DNA of 8,616 nucleotides from Nitriliruptorales bacterium (GCA_007133145.1 SLNF01000208.1:1-8616); one strand, 5' to 3'. Counted from the stretch's first letter, positions 1 through 7,148 are shown. The notes: generated by a model from the sequence alone, not told the origin. Numbers and translations are program-made.

Positions 1-143
1 ACCTCGGCGGCCGCGTCGAACGGGACCTCGCGTGGAGCTATCCCACCCCGCTGCCGGAGTCGCGGCTCATCGCCGGGCTCGTGTGCCTGCCCGCCGAGCG
101 CGTCGACCTCACCGTCGACGGTGGCCCCACCGACGGCTTCTGA
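1..143 (+). CDS. DUF427 domain protein, C-terminal part (5' end outside window)
   Basis: The reading frame is open from the left edge (first full codon at 3) to TGA at 141-143 and gives the last 46 residues of a protein. The stretch AWSYPTPLPESRLIAGLVC followed by ERVDLTVDG matches the C-terminal signature of the DUF427 family (Pfam PF04248), small proteins of about 90-130 residues with no established biochemical role. There is no signal peptide or membrane segment in the visible part. The gene faces the deacetylase gene, and only 8 bases separate the two stop codons. It is probably a cytoplasmic housekeeping-type neighbour rather than part of the surface cluster. The family assignment rests on this C-terminal signature alone. 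Confidence 0.8.
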   Translation, partial: LGGRVERDLAWSYPTPLPESRLIAGLVCLPAERVDLTVDGGPTDGF

Positions 144-155
144 GGAGGGCCTCAG
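140..155. terminator. Short hairpin spanning both stop codons of a convergent gene pair
   Basis: CTGAGG (140-145) and CCTCAG (150-155) are perfect reverse complements around a four-base AGGG loop. The TGA of the DUF427 gene (141-143) lies in the left arm and the complement of the deacetylase stop (152-154) lies in the right arm. With only 8 bases between the genes, this is the only compact hairpin available to both transcripts. The stem is short and has no T tract, so a terminator role is tentative and coincidence is possible. Confidence 0.3.
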
Positions 156-1882
156 TCGCAGGCGTCGGGGCGGTCGTAGCCGGTGCGCAGCTGGCAGACC
201 ACGCCCTCGCTGATGACGGCCTTGCCCCCGAGGACAGTGACCCGCTCGGAGCGCTCGTCGTTGATCCAGCCGTGCACCTGCGGCGCGAGGCGGTCACCGC
301 CGGTCAGCAGCAGGGGGCGCTGCCATCGCGCGGCGAGGACGCCGCCGGCCAGGCCGTCGGCAAACGCCGTGCCACTGGCCACCAGGGGATCGGCTCCGTA
401 GCCCCGGCCTCGTGCCACCTGGGCGACCGCCACCGCCGTGGCCGCACGGTTCGGTCCCGCGATGCGCTCGACCTCCACGTCGGTGAGTCCCTCGAGCGCC
501 GCGTCGGAGACCGCCGAGGTCCCGCCCACGACCACGACCCGCTCCGCGCCAAGCGCATCGACCCACGACGCGAGGCGCGGATGCCCCTGGGGTGGGGTGA
601 GCAGGATCGGCCAGCCCTGCCCGGCCGCCACCGACCCGACGGCGAGCGCGTCGGCGAAGCCCTCCCCGGTCACGAGGTACACCCCGTCGGTGCCCGACCC
701 AGCGACCTGGCCGGCCACCCGCACCGCGGTCTCGTAGCGGTCCCGCCCACGGACCCCTCTCGTGTGAACGCCCATGGACCGCACGGCCTCGTCAACGGAC
801 TCGGAGACCGCGCCGACGACGAACACCCGCTCGACGCCGAGTCGCGCGAGCTCCTCGGCGACCGCCGGCAGCAGCCGGTCCTCGGCCGAGAGCAGCAAGG
901 GACCCTCCACCGCACCGGCGAGCACGGAGGCCGCCAGCGCGTCGGGGAAGTCCCGCCCGGTGGCGAGCACCGCCGCGTCGGCGCCCTCCGGCCAACCGGC
1001 TTGGCTGACCGCGACGGCTGTGGCGTAGCGGTCGGCGCCGGCGAGCCGTGAGACCTCCTGCGGCGGGGCGACCTGGACGGGCGGTGGCGGAGGTGGCGGA
1101 GGCGGGGGTGCCGGTGGCGTGGGCGCGACGACCCTGCCTCGCCCGTCGATCAGGCCGAAGCAGTAGCCGCGGGCACGCGCGGTGTCGATGATCTGCGGCA
1201 GCGCCCGGACCGTGTTCGGGGTGGTCGAGCCGCCGTCGTGGAGGAGGATGTTCGCGCCGGGGGCCAGACGGGCCGTGACGTGGCGGGCGATCGTCGACGG
1301 GGAGTACCCGCGCCAGTCCTGGGGGTCGACGGACCACAGGACGTGGGCGTAGCCGGCGTCACGCAGCACGCTCCGAACCCGGGCGTTGGTGGCCCCGTAC
1401 GGCGGACGCACCGCCTTGACCGGGGGGGCGCCCGCGTCGCGGATCGCCCGGTGGGTGGCCCCGACCGTCGAGCGGATCCGGGAGTTCGACAGCGACGTCA
1501 GCCGCTCGTGGCGGTAGGTGTGATTGGCCACGGCGTGCCCCTCGCGATGCTGACGCCGCACGATGCCCGGGCTGCTGCGAACACGCTGACCCACGACGAA
1601 GAACGTCGCGGGCACGTTCCGGCGGCGCAGCGCGTCGAGCACTGCCGGGGTGTGGCGGCTGGGGCCGTCGTCGAAGGTCAAGGCGATGTGACCGCGTCGG
1701 CAATCCGCCGCCCCGGCCTCCGGAGCGGGGCCGAGGCTGAGCATCGACAGCACCAGGCCGACGACGAGGACCGCACCGAGCGTGCGCGATCGCCACCGTG
1801 GACGACGCAGCACGGCGGCACGCGCCACGGTGGCCGGCGCGGGCACCCGCAGCGTTCCCCACCTGCCATCTCCCCGGGCCAT
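152..1882 (-). CDS. Secreted NodB-type polysaccharide deacetylase with three CWB2 wall-binding modules
   Basis: The 576-residue product probably removes N-acetyl groups from a cell-wall glycan outside the membrane. A basic stretch (residues 26-33, RRPRWRSR) and hydrophobic core (35-50) form a signal peptide with likely cleavage after AGA (58). The NodB domain (about 61-250) has all five family motifs: TFDDGP (69-74), metal-binding NHTYRH (120-125), RPPYG (159-163), DPQDWRG (186-192) and ILLHDGG (212-218), so it is predicted to be active. A proline linker (254-268, ten consecutive prolines) leads to three CWB2 modules (about 276-370, 375-468 and 470-566), with RLAGADRYATA, DFPDALA and PLLL signatures. 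Cys563 and Cys575 sit near the C-terminus. The start is uncertain. ATG 1882 has GGAAG 11 bases upstream. ATG 1939 would add 19 residues. GTG 1846, with GGGGAA 8 bases upstream, would remove 12. The gene diverges from the GHL10 gene at 2196. Confidence 0.92.
   Translation of the reverse strand: MARGDGRWGTLRVPAPATVARAAVLRRPRWRSRTLGAVLVVGLVLSMLSLGPAPEAGAADCRRGHIALTFDDGPSRHTPAVLDALRRRNVPATFFVVGQRVRSSPGIVRRQHREGHAVANHTYRHERLTSLSNSRIRSTVGATHRAIRDAGAPPVKAVRPPYGATNARVRSVLRDAGYAHVLWSVDPQDWRGYSPSTIARHVTARLAPGANILLHDGGSTTPNTVRALPQIIDTARARGYCFGLIDGRGRVVAPTPPAPPPPPPPPPPVQVAPPQEVSRLAGADRYATAVAVSQAGWPEGADAAVLATGRDFPDALAASVLAGAVEGPLLLSAEDRLLPAVAEELARLGVERVFVVGAVSESVDEAVRSMGVHTRGVRGRDRYETAVRVAGQVAGSGTDGVYLVTGEGFADALAVGSVAAGQGWPILLTPPQGHPRLASWVDALGAERVVVVGGTSAVSDAALEGLTDVEVERIAGPNRAATAVAVAQVARGRGYGADPLVASGTAFADGLAGGVLAARWQRPLLLTGGDRLAPQVHGWINDERSERVTVLGGKAVISEGVVCQLRTGYDRPDACD
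1079..1123 (-). repeat. Proline-codon repeat encoding the interdomain linker
   Basis: Fifteen consecutive codons, 13 of them CCN, encode residues 254-268 of the deacetylase, including ten prolines in a row. On the plus strand this reads as GGN triplets. The linker separates the NodB catalytic domain from the CWB2 anchor and is expected to act as a stiff spacer. Such tracts can change length by slippage, although the codons here vary (CCC, CCG, CCT, CCA), which limits this. Confidence 0.8.
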
Positions 1883-2067
1883 CCGCACCACCGCTTCCGG
1901 CGGACTCACTGCGCTGCGCTGGACCTCGAGCGGGTCCATCGTCGCCCCGTCGTCCCAGTTCGCGGTCCACGGTGTCCCGGCTCCGAGAGCCGACCGCGGG
2001 GGGCAGGTCCGCTGCGGCGGCGTGGCGCAGACAGGATTCCCCTGGAAGTCGCCGGCAAGTGCGGCTG

Positions 2068-2110
2068 AAGGGCCCTGGCGCACCGTGCGCTCCGGCCCTT
2101 GCCAGGGCCC
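2068..2110. promoter_or_regulatory. Overlapping inverted repeats, possible operator or 5'-leader hairpins
   Basis: Three dyads share the same arms. (1) A 33-base dyad centred on 2084 pairs AAGGGCC (2068-2074) with GGCCCTT (2094-2100), and GCGCAC (2078-2083) with GTGCGC (2085-2090). That is 13 of 16 symmetric positions. (2) GGGCCCTGGC (2070-2079) is the exact reverse complement of GCCAGGGCCC (2101-2110). (3) GGCCCT (2094-2099) pairs with AGGGCC (2104-2109). Dyads 1 and 2, and likewise 1 and 3, cannot form as hairpins in the same RNA at the same time. The site lies 86 bases before the GTG of the GHL10 gene and about 185 bases before the deacetylase start. It may be a DNA operator for both genes or an alternative-structure leader. 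The symmetry is directly visible; the function is inference. Confidence 0.5.
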
Positions 2111-2111
2111 G

Positions 2112-2123
2112 CAGGTTGACCTG
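2112..2123. promoter_or_regulatory. 12-base palindrome overlapping a TTGACC -35-like hexamer
   Basis: CAGGT (2112-2116) and ACCTG (2119-2123) form a perfect inverted repeat around TG. The right part contains TTGACC (2116-2121), close to a -35 consensus for the rightward GHL10 gene. It starts one base after the larger dyad cluster ends. A repressor bound here would cover the putative -35 box. No good -10 hexamer is visible downstream, so the promoter reading is weak. Confidence 0.3.
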
Positions 2124-2184
2124 AACTTGGCCGCCGAACCGCGGCTGTGCAGTGCGACGCCGGCGACGCGGCAGCCCACGACCC

Positions 2185-2188
2185 AAGG
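2185..2188 (+). promoter_or_regulatory. Ribosome binding site deciding the GTG start at 2196
   Basis: AAGG lies 7 bases before GTG 2196. The open frame extends back to 1782, but only this start places a signal peptide directly at the N-terminus. Confidence 0.6.
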
Positions 2189-2195
2189 CGACGGC

Positions 2196-4388
2196 GTGAG
2201 TGACGGCCGGGACCGAGCCGCATGGCAACCCACGCTGCTCGCGGCGACCCTGCTGCTCGTGGTCGTCGGCGGGGTGGCTGCCGTCGGACCCGCCGCCGCG
2301 GAGCCGATCGACTGTCCGGTGGCGGTGTCGACCACGGCGCCGATCGACCGGGTTGCCGGCGAGGACCGGTTCGCCACCGCCGCGTGCGCTTCACGGGCGA
2401 GCTTCGGAGCCGGCTCCGACCACGTCGTGCTCGCCAGGGGCGATGCCGCCGGCGGCCTCGCCGACGCGCTGGCGGGAGCGGTGCTCGCCCATGCCGTCGA
2501 CGGGCCAGTCCTGCTCACGAGTCCGCGGGCCCTGCCGGCGGCGACCGCCGCCGAGCTCGACCGACTGGCCCCGGAGCGCATCACCGTGCTTGGCGGCGAG
2601 GCGGCGGTGGCCGAGGCCGTGCTCGACGAGATCGCCGATCTGCTCGAGGGCGCGACGTTCGACCGTCTCGCGGGCGCGGACCGCGCCGAGACCGCGGCCG
2701 CGGTCTCCGAGGCCGCTGGCGGGCATGGCGTGGCCTTCGTCGTGAACGGCCACCGACCCGCCGACGCGCTCGTGGCCGCCGCACCCGCAGCCCGCGCCGG
2801 CGCAAGGCTGCTCCTCGTGCAGGCCGAGCGGATCCCGCCCGCCACCACCTCGGCCCTGCACGGTGTCGACGAGGTCGTGGTCGTCGGTGGCTACGGCGTC
2901 GTCTCCGCCGAGGTCGAGTCGGCCCTGCGCGCCGACCCCGACACGGAGGTGCGGCGCGTCGCCGGGGGGGACCGCGCCGAGACCGCCGCGTCGATGGCCC
3001 GTGCCTTCCCCGCCGAGGGTCGCGGGCACCTCGTCGCCGGGGGCGACGCCAGCCTCGTCGACGCAGTCGCCGCCGGCTGGTCGGCAGCCCGCGATGACGG
3101 TGGGCCCGTCCTCTACGTCGGCGCTGAGGGGCCCGGCAAAGGCAGCGACCGCTGGCTGCGGCTGGGAGGCCTCGCCGACGAGCGACCGCTGCGCCTCGTC
3201 GGCGGCCCGGCGGTGCTCGGCGAGCGGCTCGTCACCGCGCTGGAGGCGCGCTACGCGGAGAAGCGGGCGGGCGGGCCATCCAGCGAGGTCCGGGGCGTAT
3301 GGGTGCACCTCTTCGACGACGCGGTCAAGACCCGCCGCGGGATCCACCGGGTGCTCGATGACGCCGCGGCCACCAACGCCAACACCGTCATCGTGCAGGT
3401 GGCACGCCGGCAGGACGCCTACTACGCCTCGGAGGTCCTGCCCCCCACACCCGACCCCGGGCTCGAGGACGGGCTCGACATCCTCGACGTGCTCCTGCCC
3501 GCCGCCCGCGACCGCGGGCTGTCGGTGCAGGCGTGGGTCTCGATCCTGCCGGCCTACCACGCCGTCTACGACGGCCTCGCCCTGCCCTCCGGCCACGTCT
3601 GGCGCGAGCACGGCCCCGGCAGCGACGACCCGTGGGTGACCCGCAACCGCGAGGGCACCGACGGGCTCTACCTCGACCCCGGGGTGCCCGCGGTCGGCGA
3701 CCACGTCGCCGCGGTCGTCGGCGAGCTCGCCGCCGCGTACGACCTCGACGCGGTCCACCTCGACTACGTCCGCTATGAGGACGCGCGGTGGGGCTACCAC
3801 CCCGCGTCACTCGCCCGGTTCCGTGCCGCGACCGGGGAGGTGGGCACGCCCGCCGAGGACGACCCCGCCTGGAACGCGTGGCGACGCGCCCAGGTCGACG
3901 CGCTCGCGCGTCAGGCCGCCGCGGCGGTGCGCGCCGCTGACCCCGCCGTCGCGGTGACGCTCGCGGCGAGCACGATGGGCGCCGGGCCGACGAGTGCCGG
4001 GGGCTACGAGCGCACGCGCACCTACCGCGACGTCTTCCAGGACTGGCCATCCTGGCTCGCCGACGGCACGATCGACGCCGCCCTGCCGATGAACTACTTC
4101 CGCGCGCACGTCGCCGCGGAGCAGGCCTGGTTCGACGACTGGACGACGTGGCAGCGCGACCTTCCCCGCGGCGACGGCGTGCTCGCCGTCGGGCAGGCCG
4201 GGTTCCTCAACGACATCGACGGCTCGCTCACCCAGATCGCCACCGCGCGTGGGCGCAGCGACGGCGCGGTCGTCTACAGCTACCAGGGCACGACCTCCGC
4301 CGGGTCGGGACAGCAGCTGCTCACCCGTCTCGCGGCGACCCTCTGGTCGGAGCCGGCCCCGCCCCCGGCGTCGATCACCGCACCCTGA
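2196..4388 (+). CDS. Secreted protein with three CWB2 modules and a GHL10 (DUF187) glycoside-hydrolase-like domain
   Basis: The 730-residue product starts at GTG. Its signal peptide has a hydrophobic core at 12-30 and likely cleavage after AAA (35). Three CWB2 modules follow (about 49-150, 154-246 and 251-352). The first is typical (DRVAGEDRFATAA). The second and third are degenerate: DRAETAA replaces DRYxTA, and the third lacks FPDALA. The C-terminal part (364-715) is a full GHL10/PF02638 TIM-barrel domain. Its landmarks are EVRGVWVH (364-371), NANTVIVQV (394-402), GLSVQAWVS (441-449), LYLDPGVP (491-498), DLDAVHLDYVRY (516-527), ALPMNYF (629-635) and GAVVYSYQGT (690-699). In E. coli the GHL10 protein DigH (YddW) cleaves peptidoglycan glycan strands, so this may be a wall glycan hydrolase; substrate and activity are inference. 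Cys40 and Cys64 could form a disulfide. The gene is divergent from the deacetylase and convergent with the beta-helix gene. Confidence 0.92.
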   Translation: MSDGRDRAAWQPTLLAATLLLVVVGGVAAVGPAAAEPIDCPVAVSTTAPIDRVAGEDRFATAACASRASFGAGSDHVVLARGDAAGGLADALAGAVLAHAVDGPVLLTSPRALPAATAAELDRLAPERITVLGGEAAVAEAVLDEIADLLEGATFDRLAGADRAETAAAVSEAAGGHGVAFVVNGHRPADALVAAAPAARAGARLLLVQAERIPPATTSALHGVDEVVVVGGYGVVSAEVESALRADPDTEVRRVAGGDRAETAASMARAFPAEGRGHLVAGGDASLVDAVAAGWSAARDDGGPVLYVGAEGPGKGSDRWLRLGGLADERPLRLVGGPAVLGERLVTALEARYAEKRAGGPSSEVRGVWVHLFDDAVKTRRGIHRVLDDAAATNANTVIVQVARRQDAYYASEVLPPTPDPGLEDGLDILDVLLPAARDRGLSVQAWVSILPAYHAVYDGLALPSGHVWREHGPGSDDPWVTRNREGTDGLYLDPGVPAVGDHVAAVVGELAAAYDLDAVHLDYVRYEDARWGYHPASLARFRAATGEVGTPAEDDPAWNAWRRAQVDALARQAAAAVRAADPAVAVTLAASTMGAGPTSAGGYERTRTYRDVFQDWPSWLADGTIDAALPMNYFRAHVAAEQAWFDDWTTWQRDLPRGDGVLAVGQAGFLNDIDGSLTQIATARGRSDGAVVYSYQGTTSAGSGQQLLTRLAATLWSEPAPPPASITAP

Positions 4389-4399
4389 CCGTCTCGCCC

Positions 4400-4427
4400 G
4401 GGCGCCCCGCACCGCCGCGGGACGCCC
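4400..4427. terminator. GC-rich hairpin in a convergent gap
   Basis: GGGCGCCCCG (4400-4409) and CGGGACGCCC (4418-4427) pair over ten positions with one mismatch around an eight-base loop. The hairpin lies 11 bases after the GHL10 gene stop and 34 bases beyond the stop of the oppositely oriented beta-helix gene, so it could terminate both transcripts. There is no T tract, which is common for intrinsic terminators in high-GC actinobacteria but lowers certainty. Confidence 0.45.
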
Positions 4428-4461
4428 CTCGGGCTGCAGGGCGGCGACGTCAGCGTCGGGC

Positions 4462-6795
4462 CTACGGCGACTCGCCGACGACCCACCCCTCGACGCCGGG
4501 ACCGAAGCCGAAGTCGTCCGCGTCGAGGTGGAAGACGTTGGAGGCGGGCAGCGTGTTCCTCGCCGCGAGGTCGGTCGCGAGCCGCTCGGCGGCGGCGGCG
4601 TCGACGCCTCCGCGGACGACGATGAAGCGCCCGGTGCCGCCCTCGACGACGTTGCCGACGACCTGATCGGCATCGACGCGCCCGTTGATCCACAGCCCGA
4701 CGTCGTCGGGGGCGAGGACGTTGCCGGTGACGGTGACGTCGGGGGTGTCCTCGGCGTCCTCGTCGAAGAGCCCGGCGAGCAGCGCGACGCCCCCATCGGT
4801 GAGCGTGCTCCCCTCGATCGTGATGTCGCTGAGGTCGCCCCCGATGTCGATGGGCGTCATCGGCTCACGGGGCAGCGTCGCGATCTCGGTGACGAAGACC
4901 GGGGTGGCGAAGCCCGACGCGGTGCAATCGCGGATCGTCACACCGCTGAGCGCGCCGCCGTCGTTGGTGACGGTGATGCCCGAGTTGTCACCCCCGCCCT
5001 CGCTCACGACGGTGAGGCCGTCGAGGAGGATGCCGGCGTCCTCGGCGTCGAGCTCGACGAGCACCGCATGCGGCACGCCCTCGGCGGAGTGCCGCACCTC
5101 GAGGCCCTCGAGCGTGACGCCCGGGGCCGTCACCGTGAGCGCGGTGAACCCCCCGCCACGGATCGTCGCCTCGCCGGTGAGCGTGAGCGGGCGGTCGACG
5201 TCGATCGCCTCGTCAGGGCCGTGGTAGGCGTGCGTGCCGAGAAGCTCGAGGGTGTCGCCGTCGGCGGCGCCGGCGATCGCGTCGTTGGCGGGGTCCTGCG
5301 ACCACCCCTGGCGGGCGAGGAGCGCATCGCCGGCGAGAGCGAGGAGCCCGTCCTCCTCGGCGTCGACGTTGCGCACCGCGGCGGCGCTCCAGGCGATCCC
5401 GCCCTCGGCGGTGAGCTCGCCATCGTCGGTGGCCGCGATAGCGACGATGCGGTCCTCGGCCGTGCGCCCTGGCGGGTCGACCGTCACGCTCGCCCTCCCG
5501 ATCGCGTCGGTCGTCACCGTCGAGGTGTCCGTCGCGGTGTCGCCGTCATCGGCGAGACGGCTGCGCTGCAGGGCCACGTCCTGCCCGACGACGGGGACCC
5601 CGTCGCCGTCGAGCACGTACAGCGTGACGTCGACGGGCTCGTCGAGCGCCGCGGTGAAGCTCACGGCCTCGCCGAAGACGACCGCCGGGCCCTCCACCCC
5701 GGCGTCGGCGGCGGTGGCGACCTCGCCCACCACCGCGTCGGAGATCGCCCCCGGGCCCCCGAAGACGGTGACCTTCGTGATCTGCAGCGACCGGTCGGCG
5801 ATGAAGGCCTCGACCGCTGCGGGCGTGGCGTTCGCGACGTCGTGCACCGGCAGCAGCGGCGAGGTCGTCTGCCCGCCGTAGAGGGCGGCGACGAGCGCGT
5901 CGGCAGGGACGTTGACCCCGTCGGTGTTGCGGGGCCCGTAGCCGGTGGCGATGAGGATCTCGGCGCTGTCGCGCAGGGCGGGGTCGTGCTCGGCGATGGC
6001 CACCGCGGTGGCGAAGCGGTCGGCGCCCTCGAGGCGCGTCACGGTGCCGGGGCCGAGGAGGGCCTCGACCTCGGTGACGACTCCGGCGCCGACGGCGCCC
6101 TCACCACCCACGACGAGCACGCGGTCGATCTCGAGATCGGTCAGCGCCCCCGCGGTCGCCTCGGGCAGCACCGCGCTCTCGGTGAGCAGGACGGGGTGCG
6201 GTCCGCTCGCCGCGAGGGGCCCGGCCGACAGGGCATCGGCGGCGGTCCGCCCGGTCGCGAGGATCGCCGTGGCCTCGGCGACGTCCCCGGGCGCGAAGGC
6301 CTCGGCCATGCGCGCGGCGGTCGCGTAGCGGTCCGCACCCGCGAGTCGCTCGGTCACCCAGCCCTCGGCCTCGAGCGCCTCCACGATCGCCTCGTCGACG
6401 GCGGCAGGGCCCCCGGCGATGAGCACGCGGGCGGGGTCGAGCGAGGCCAGGGCCGCGCTCGTTGACGCCGGCAGGGTGCCCCGCTGGTCGTCGGCGAGCA
6501 GGATCGGCGCGTCGCGCAGCCCGGAGAGGCCGGCTGCGGCGAGGGAGTCGGGGAAGTCGTAGCCGGCGGCGACGATGACCTGCTCGGCCCCATCGGGGTT
6601 GGTGACCTCTGCGGCTGCGGCCGCCGTCGCGAAGCGATCCGCGCCCTCGATCCGCTCGACCGTGGGCTCGCTGGCGTCGGCCTGGGCAGCAAGGCCGAGG
6701 GCGAGCGCGCACGCGACGAGGACGAGGCCGCCGAGGACGCCGACGAGGCCCCTCGTCCGGTCGCGGGAGGATGGAGGCCGGGCCAGGACGGACAT
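4462..6795 (-). CDS. Secreted protein with three CWB2 modules, an Ig-like domain and a right-handed beta-helix
   Basis: The 777-residue product begins at ATG 6795 and has a signal peptide (R11, R13, R15; hydrophobic 17-37; likely cleavage after ADA, 41). Three CWB2 modules follow (about 46-143, 148-245 and 252-360), with ERIEGADRFATA, DFPDSLA and PILL signatures. The third has extra residues (GPRNTDGVNV, about 287-296) just before its DAL motif. Residues about 365-470 look like a bacterial Ig-like (invasin/Big_1 type) domain, with GVPVVGQDV and TTDAIGRASVTVD. Residues about 505-755 show repeated short strands with G/N turns (PGVTLEGLEV, GILLDGLTV, ALSGVTIRDC, LSDITIEGS, PDVTVTGNVL) typical of a pectate-lyase or NosD-like parallel beta-helix. 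No catalytic signature was recognised, so it may be a carbohydrate-active enzyme or an adhesin. It is divergent from the gene at 7162. Confidence 0.88.
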   Translation of the reverse strand: MSVLARPPSSRDRTRGLVGVLGGLVLVACALALGLAAQADASEPTVERIEGADRFATAAAAAEVTNPDGAEQVIVAAGYDFPDSLAAAGLSGLRDAPILLADDQRGTLPASTSAALASLDPARVLIAGGPAAVDEAIVEALEAEGWVTERLAGADRYATAARMAEAFAPGDVAEATAILATGRTAADALSAGPLAASGPHPVLLTESAVLPEATAGALTDLEIDRVLVVGGEGAVGAGVVTEVEALLGPGTVTRLEGADRFATAVAIAEHDPALRDSAEILIATGYGPRNTDGVNVPADALVAALYGGQTTSPLLPVHDVANATPAAVEAFIADRSLQITKVTVFGGPGAISDAVVGEVATAADAGVEGPAVVFGEAVSFTAALDEPVDVTLYVLDGDGVPVVGQDVALQRSRLADDGDTATDTSTVTTDAIGRASVTVDPPGRTAEDRIVAIAATDDGELTAEGGIAWSAAAVRNVDAEEDGLLALAGDALLARQGWSQDPANDAIAGAADGDTLELLGTHAYHGPDEAIDVDRPLTLTGEATIRGGGFTALTVTAPGVTLEGLEVRHSAEGVPHAVLVELDAEDAGILLDGLTVVSEGGGDNSGITVTNDGGALSGVTIRDCTASGFATPVFVTEIATLPREPMTPIDIGGDLSDITIEGSTLTDGGVALLAGLFDEDAEDTPDVTVTGNVLAPDDVGLWINGRVDADQVVGNVVEGGTGRFIVVRGGVDAAAAERLATDLAARNTLPASNVFHLDADDFGFGPGVEGWVVGESP

Positions 6796-6803
6796 CGGTC
6801 ACG

Positions 6804-6809
6804 CCTTCC
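6804..6809 (-). promoter_or_regulatory. Ribosome binding site for the beta-helix gene
   Basis: Read on the minus strand, GGAAGG lies 8 bases before ATG 6795. It supports this start, which also begins directly with a signal peptide. Confidence 0.7.
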
Positions 6810-6995
6810 GGTGGGCGGGCAAATGGTCCTCTGCGTGTAGCCGATGTGACGCATCGTGCCTAGGGCAGGGCGGCCCGTTGGAGGAGGCCGGGTGGACCGG
6901 CGAGCCGCGCCGACCCGGCACAACCGAACCGGCGGCCAGCCATGCACCTTCGCACCGACGCTCAAGCCCGGGCCCGCCGGTGGGACGCAGAAGTC

Positions 6996-7052
6996 TCATG
7001 CCATGATGATGCAGCATTCCCCTGTATGTCGAATGCAGTGCATGATGTCATG
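6996..7052. promoter_or_regulatory. Cluster of CATGA/TCATG half-sites and inverted repeats
   Basis: CATGA or its complement TCATG occurs four times in 57 bases: TCATG 6996-7000, CATGA 7002-7006, CATGA 7041-7045 and TCATG 7048-7052. The last two form a palindrome around TG. Between them GCATTC (7014-7019) pairs with GAATGC (7031-7036), and this stem is flanked by TGCA (7010-7013 and 7039-7042) that can extend it with a two-base bulge. The cluster ends 109 bases before ATG 7162 and about 200 bases before the beta-helix start. It looks like a multi-site operator; no regulator is identified. Confidence 0.4.
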
Positions 7053-7148
7053 AGCAATCCCATTTCTTATGTGCCATTGGACTCTTCTCGAAGGCCGAAC
7101 ACCATCGGAATCTCGGCCTGGGACCGCCCTGGACCCCATGAGCACCGC

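Larger units (their letters stand above)
1883..2195. promoter_or_regulatory. Divergent intergenic region with nested inverted repeats
   Basis: These 313 bases separate the starts of the deacetylase gene (-) and the GHL10 gene (+), so they should hold both promoters. Long open frames cross the region in both directions, but none has a recognisable protein signature, and they are best explained by high GC. The visible structure is a complex inverted-repeat cluster at 2068-2110 and a separate palindrome at 2112-2123, listed on their own. A TTGACC hexamer (2116-2121) resembles a -35 box for rightward transcription, but no convincing -10 box lies at the expected distance, so no promoter is assigned. 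If the deacetylase starts at ATG 1939 the region shrinks to 256 bases. Confidence 0.6.

Noticed and set aside
32..1051. Long plus-strand frame of 339 residues
   Set aside because: It is antisense to the well-supported deacetylase and CWB2 coding sequence, and its product is low-complexity Arg/Gly/His-rich sequence without family features.
1079..1123. Possible CRISPR or tandem-repeat locus
   Set aside because: The repetition is just proline codons in a linker; there are no spacers or conserved repeat units.
2116..2144. Full sigma-70-type promoter starting at TTGACC
   Set aside because: The -35-like hexamer is good, but the sequence 17 bases downstream (CCGCGG) does not resemble a -10 box.
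1883..2848. Upstream extension of the deacetylase reading frame on the minus strand
   Set aside because: The frame stays open into the opposite GHL10 gene, but the extra part has no domain signature and would bury the signal peptide mid-protein. GC-rich codon structure explains it.
2391..3800. Long minus-strand frame opposite the GHL10 gene
   Set aside because: The translation is compositionally biased and unrecognisable, while the plus strand encodes clear CWB2 and GHL10 motifs throughout.
4249..6465. Plus-strand frame of 738 residues opposite the beta-helix gene
   Set aside because: It is a shadow frame in high-GC DNA. It overlaps the 3' end of the GHL10 gene, and its Arg/Gly/Asp-rich product has no signal peptide or domain.
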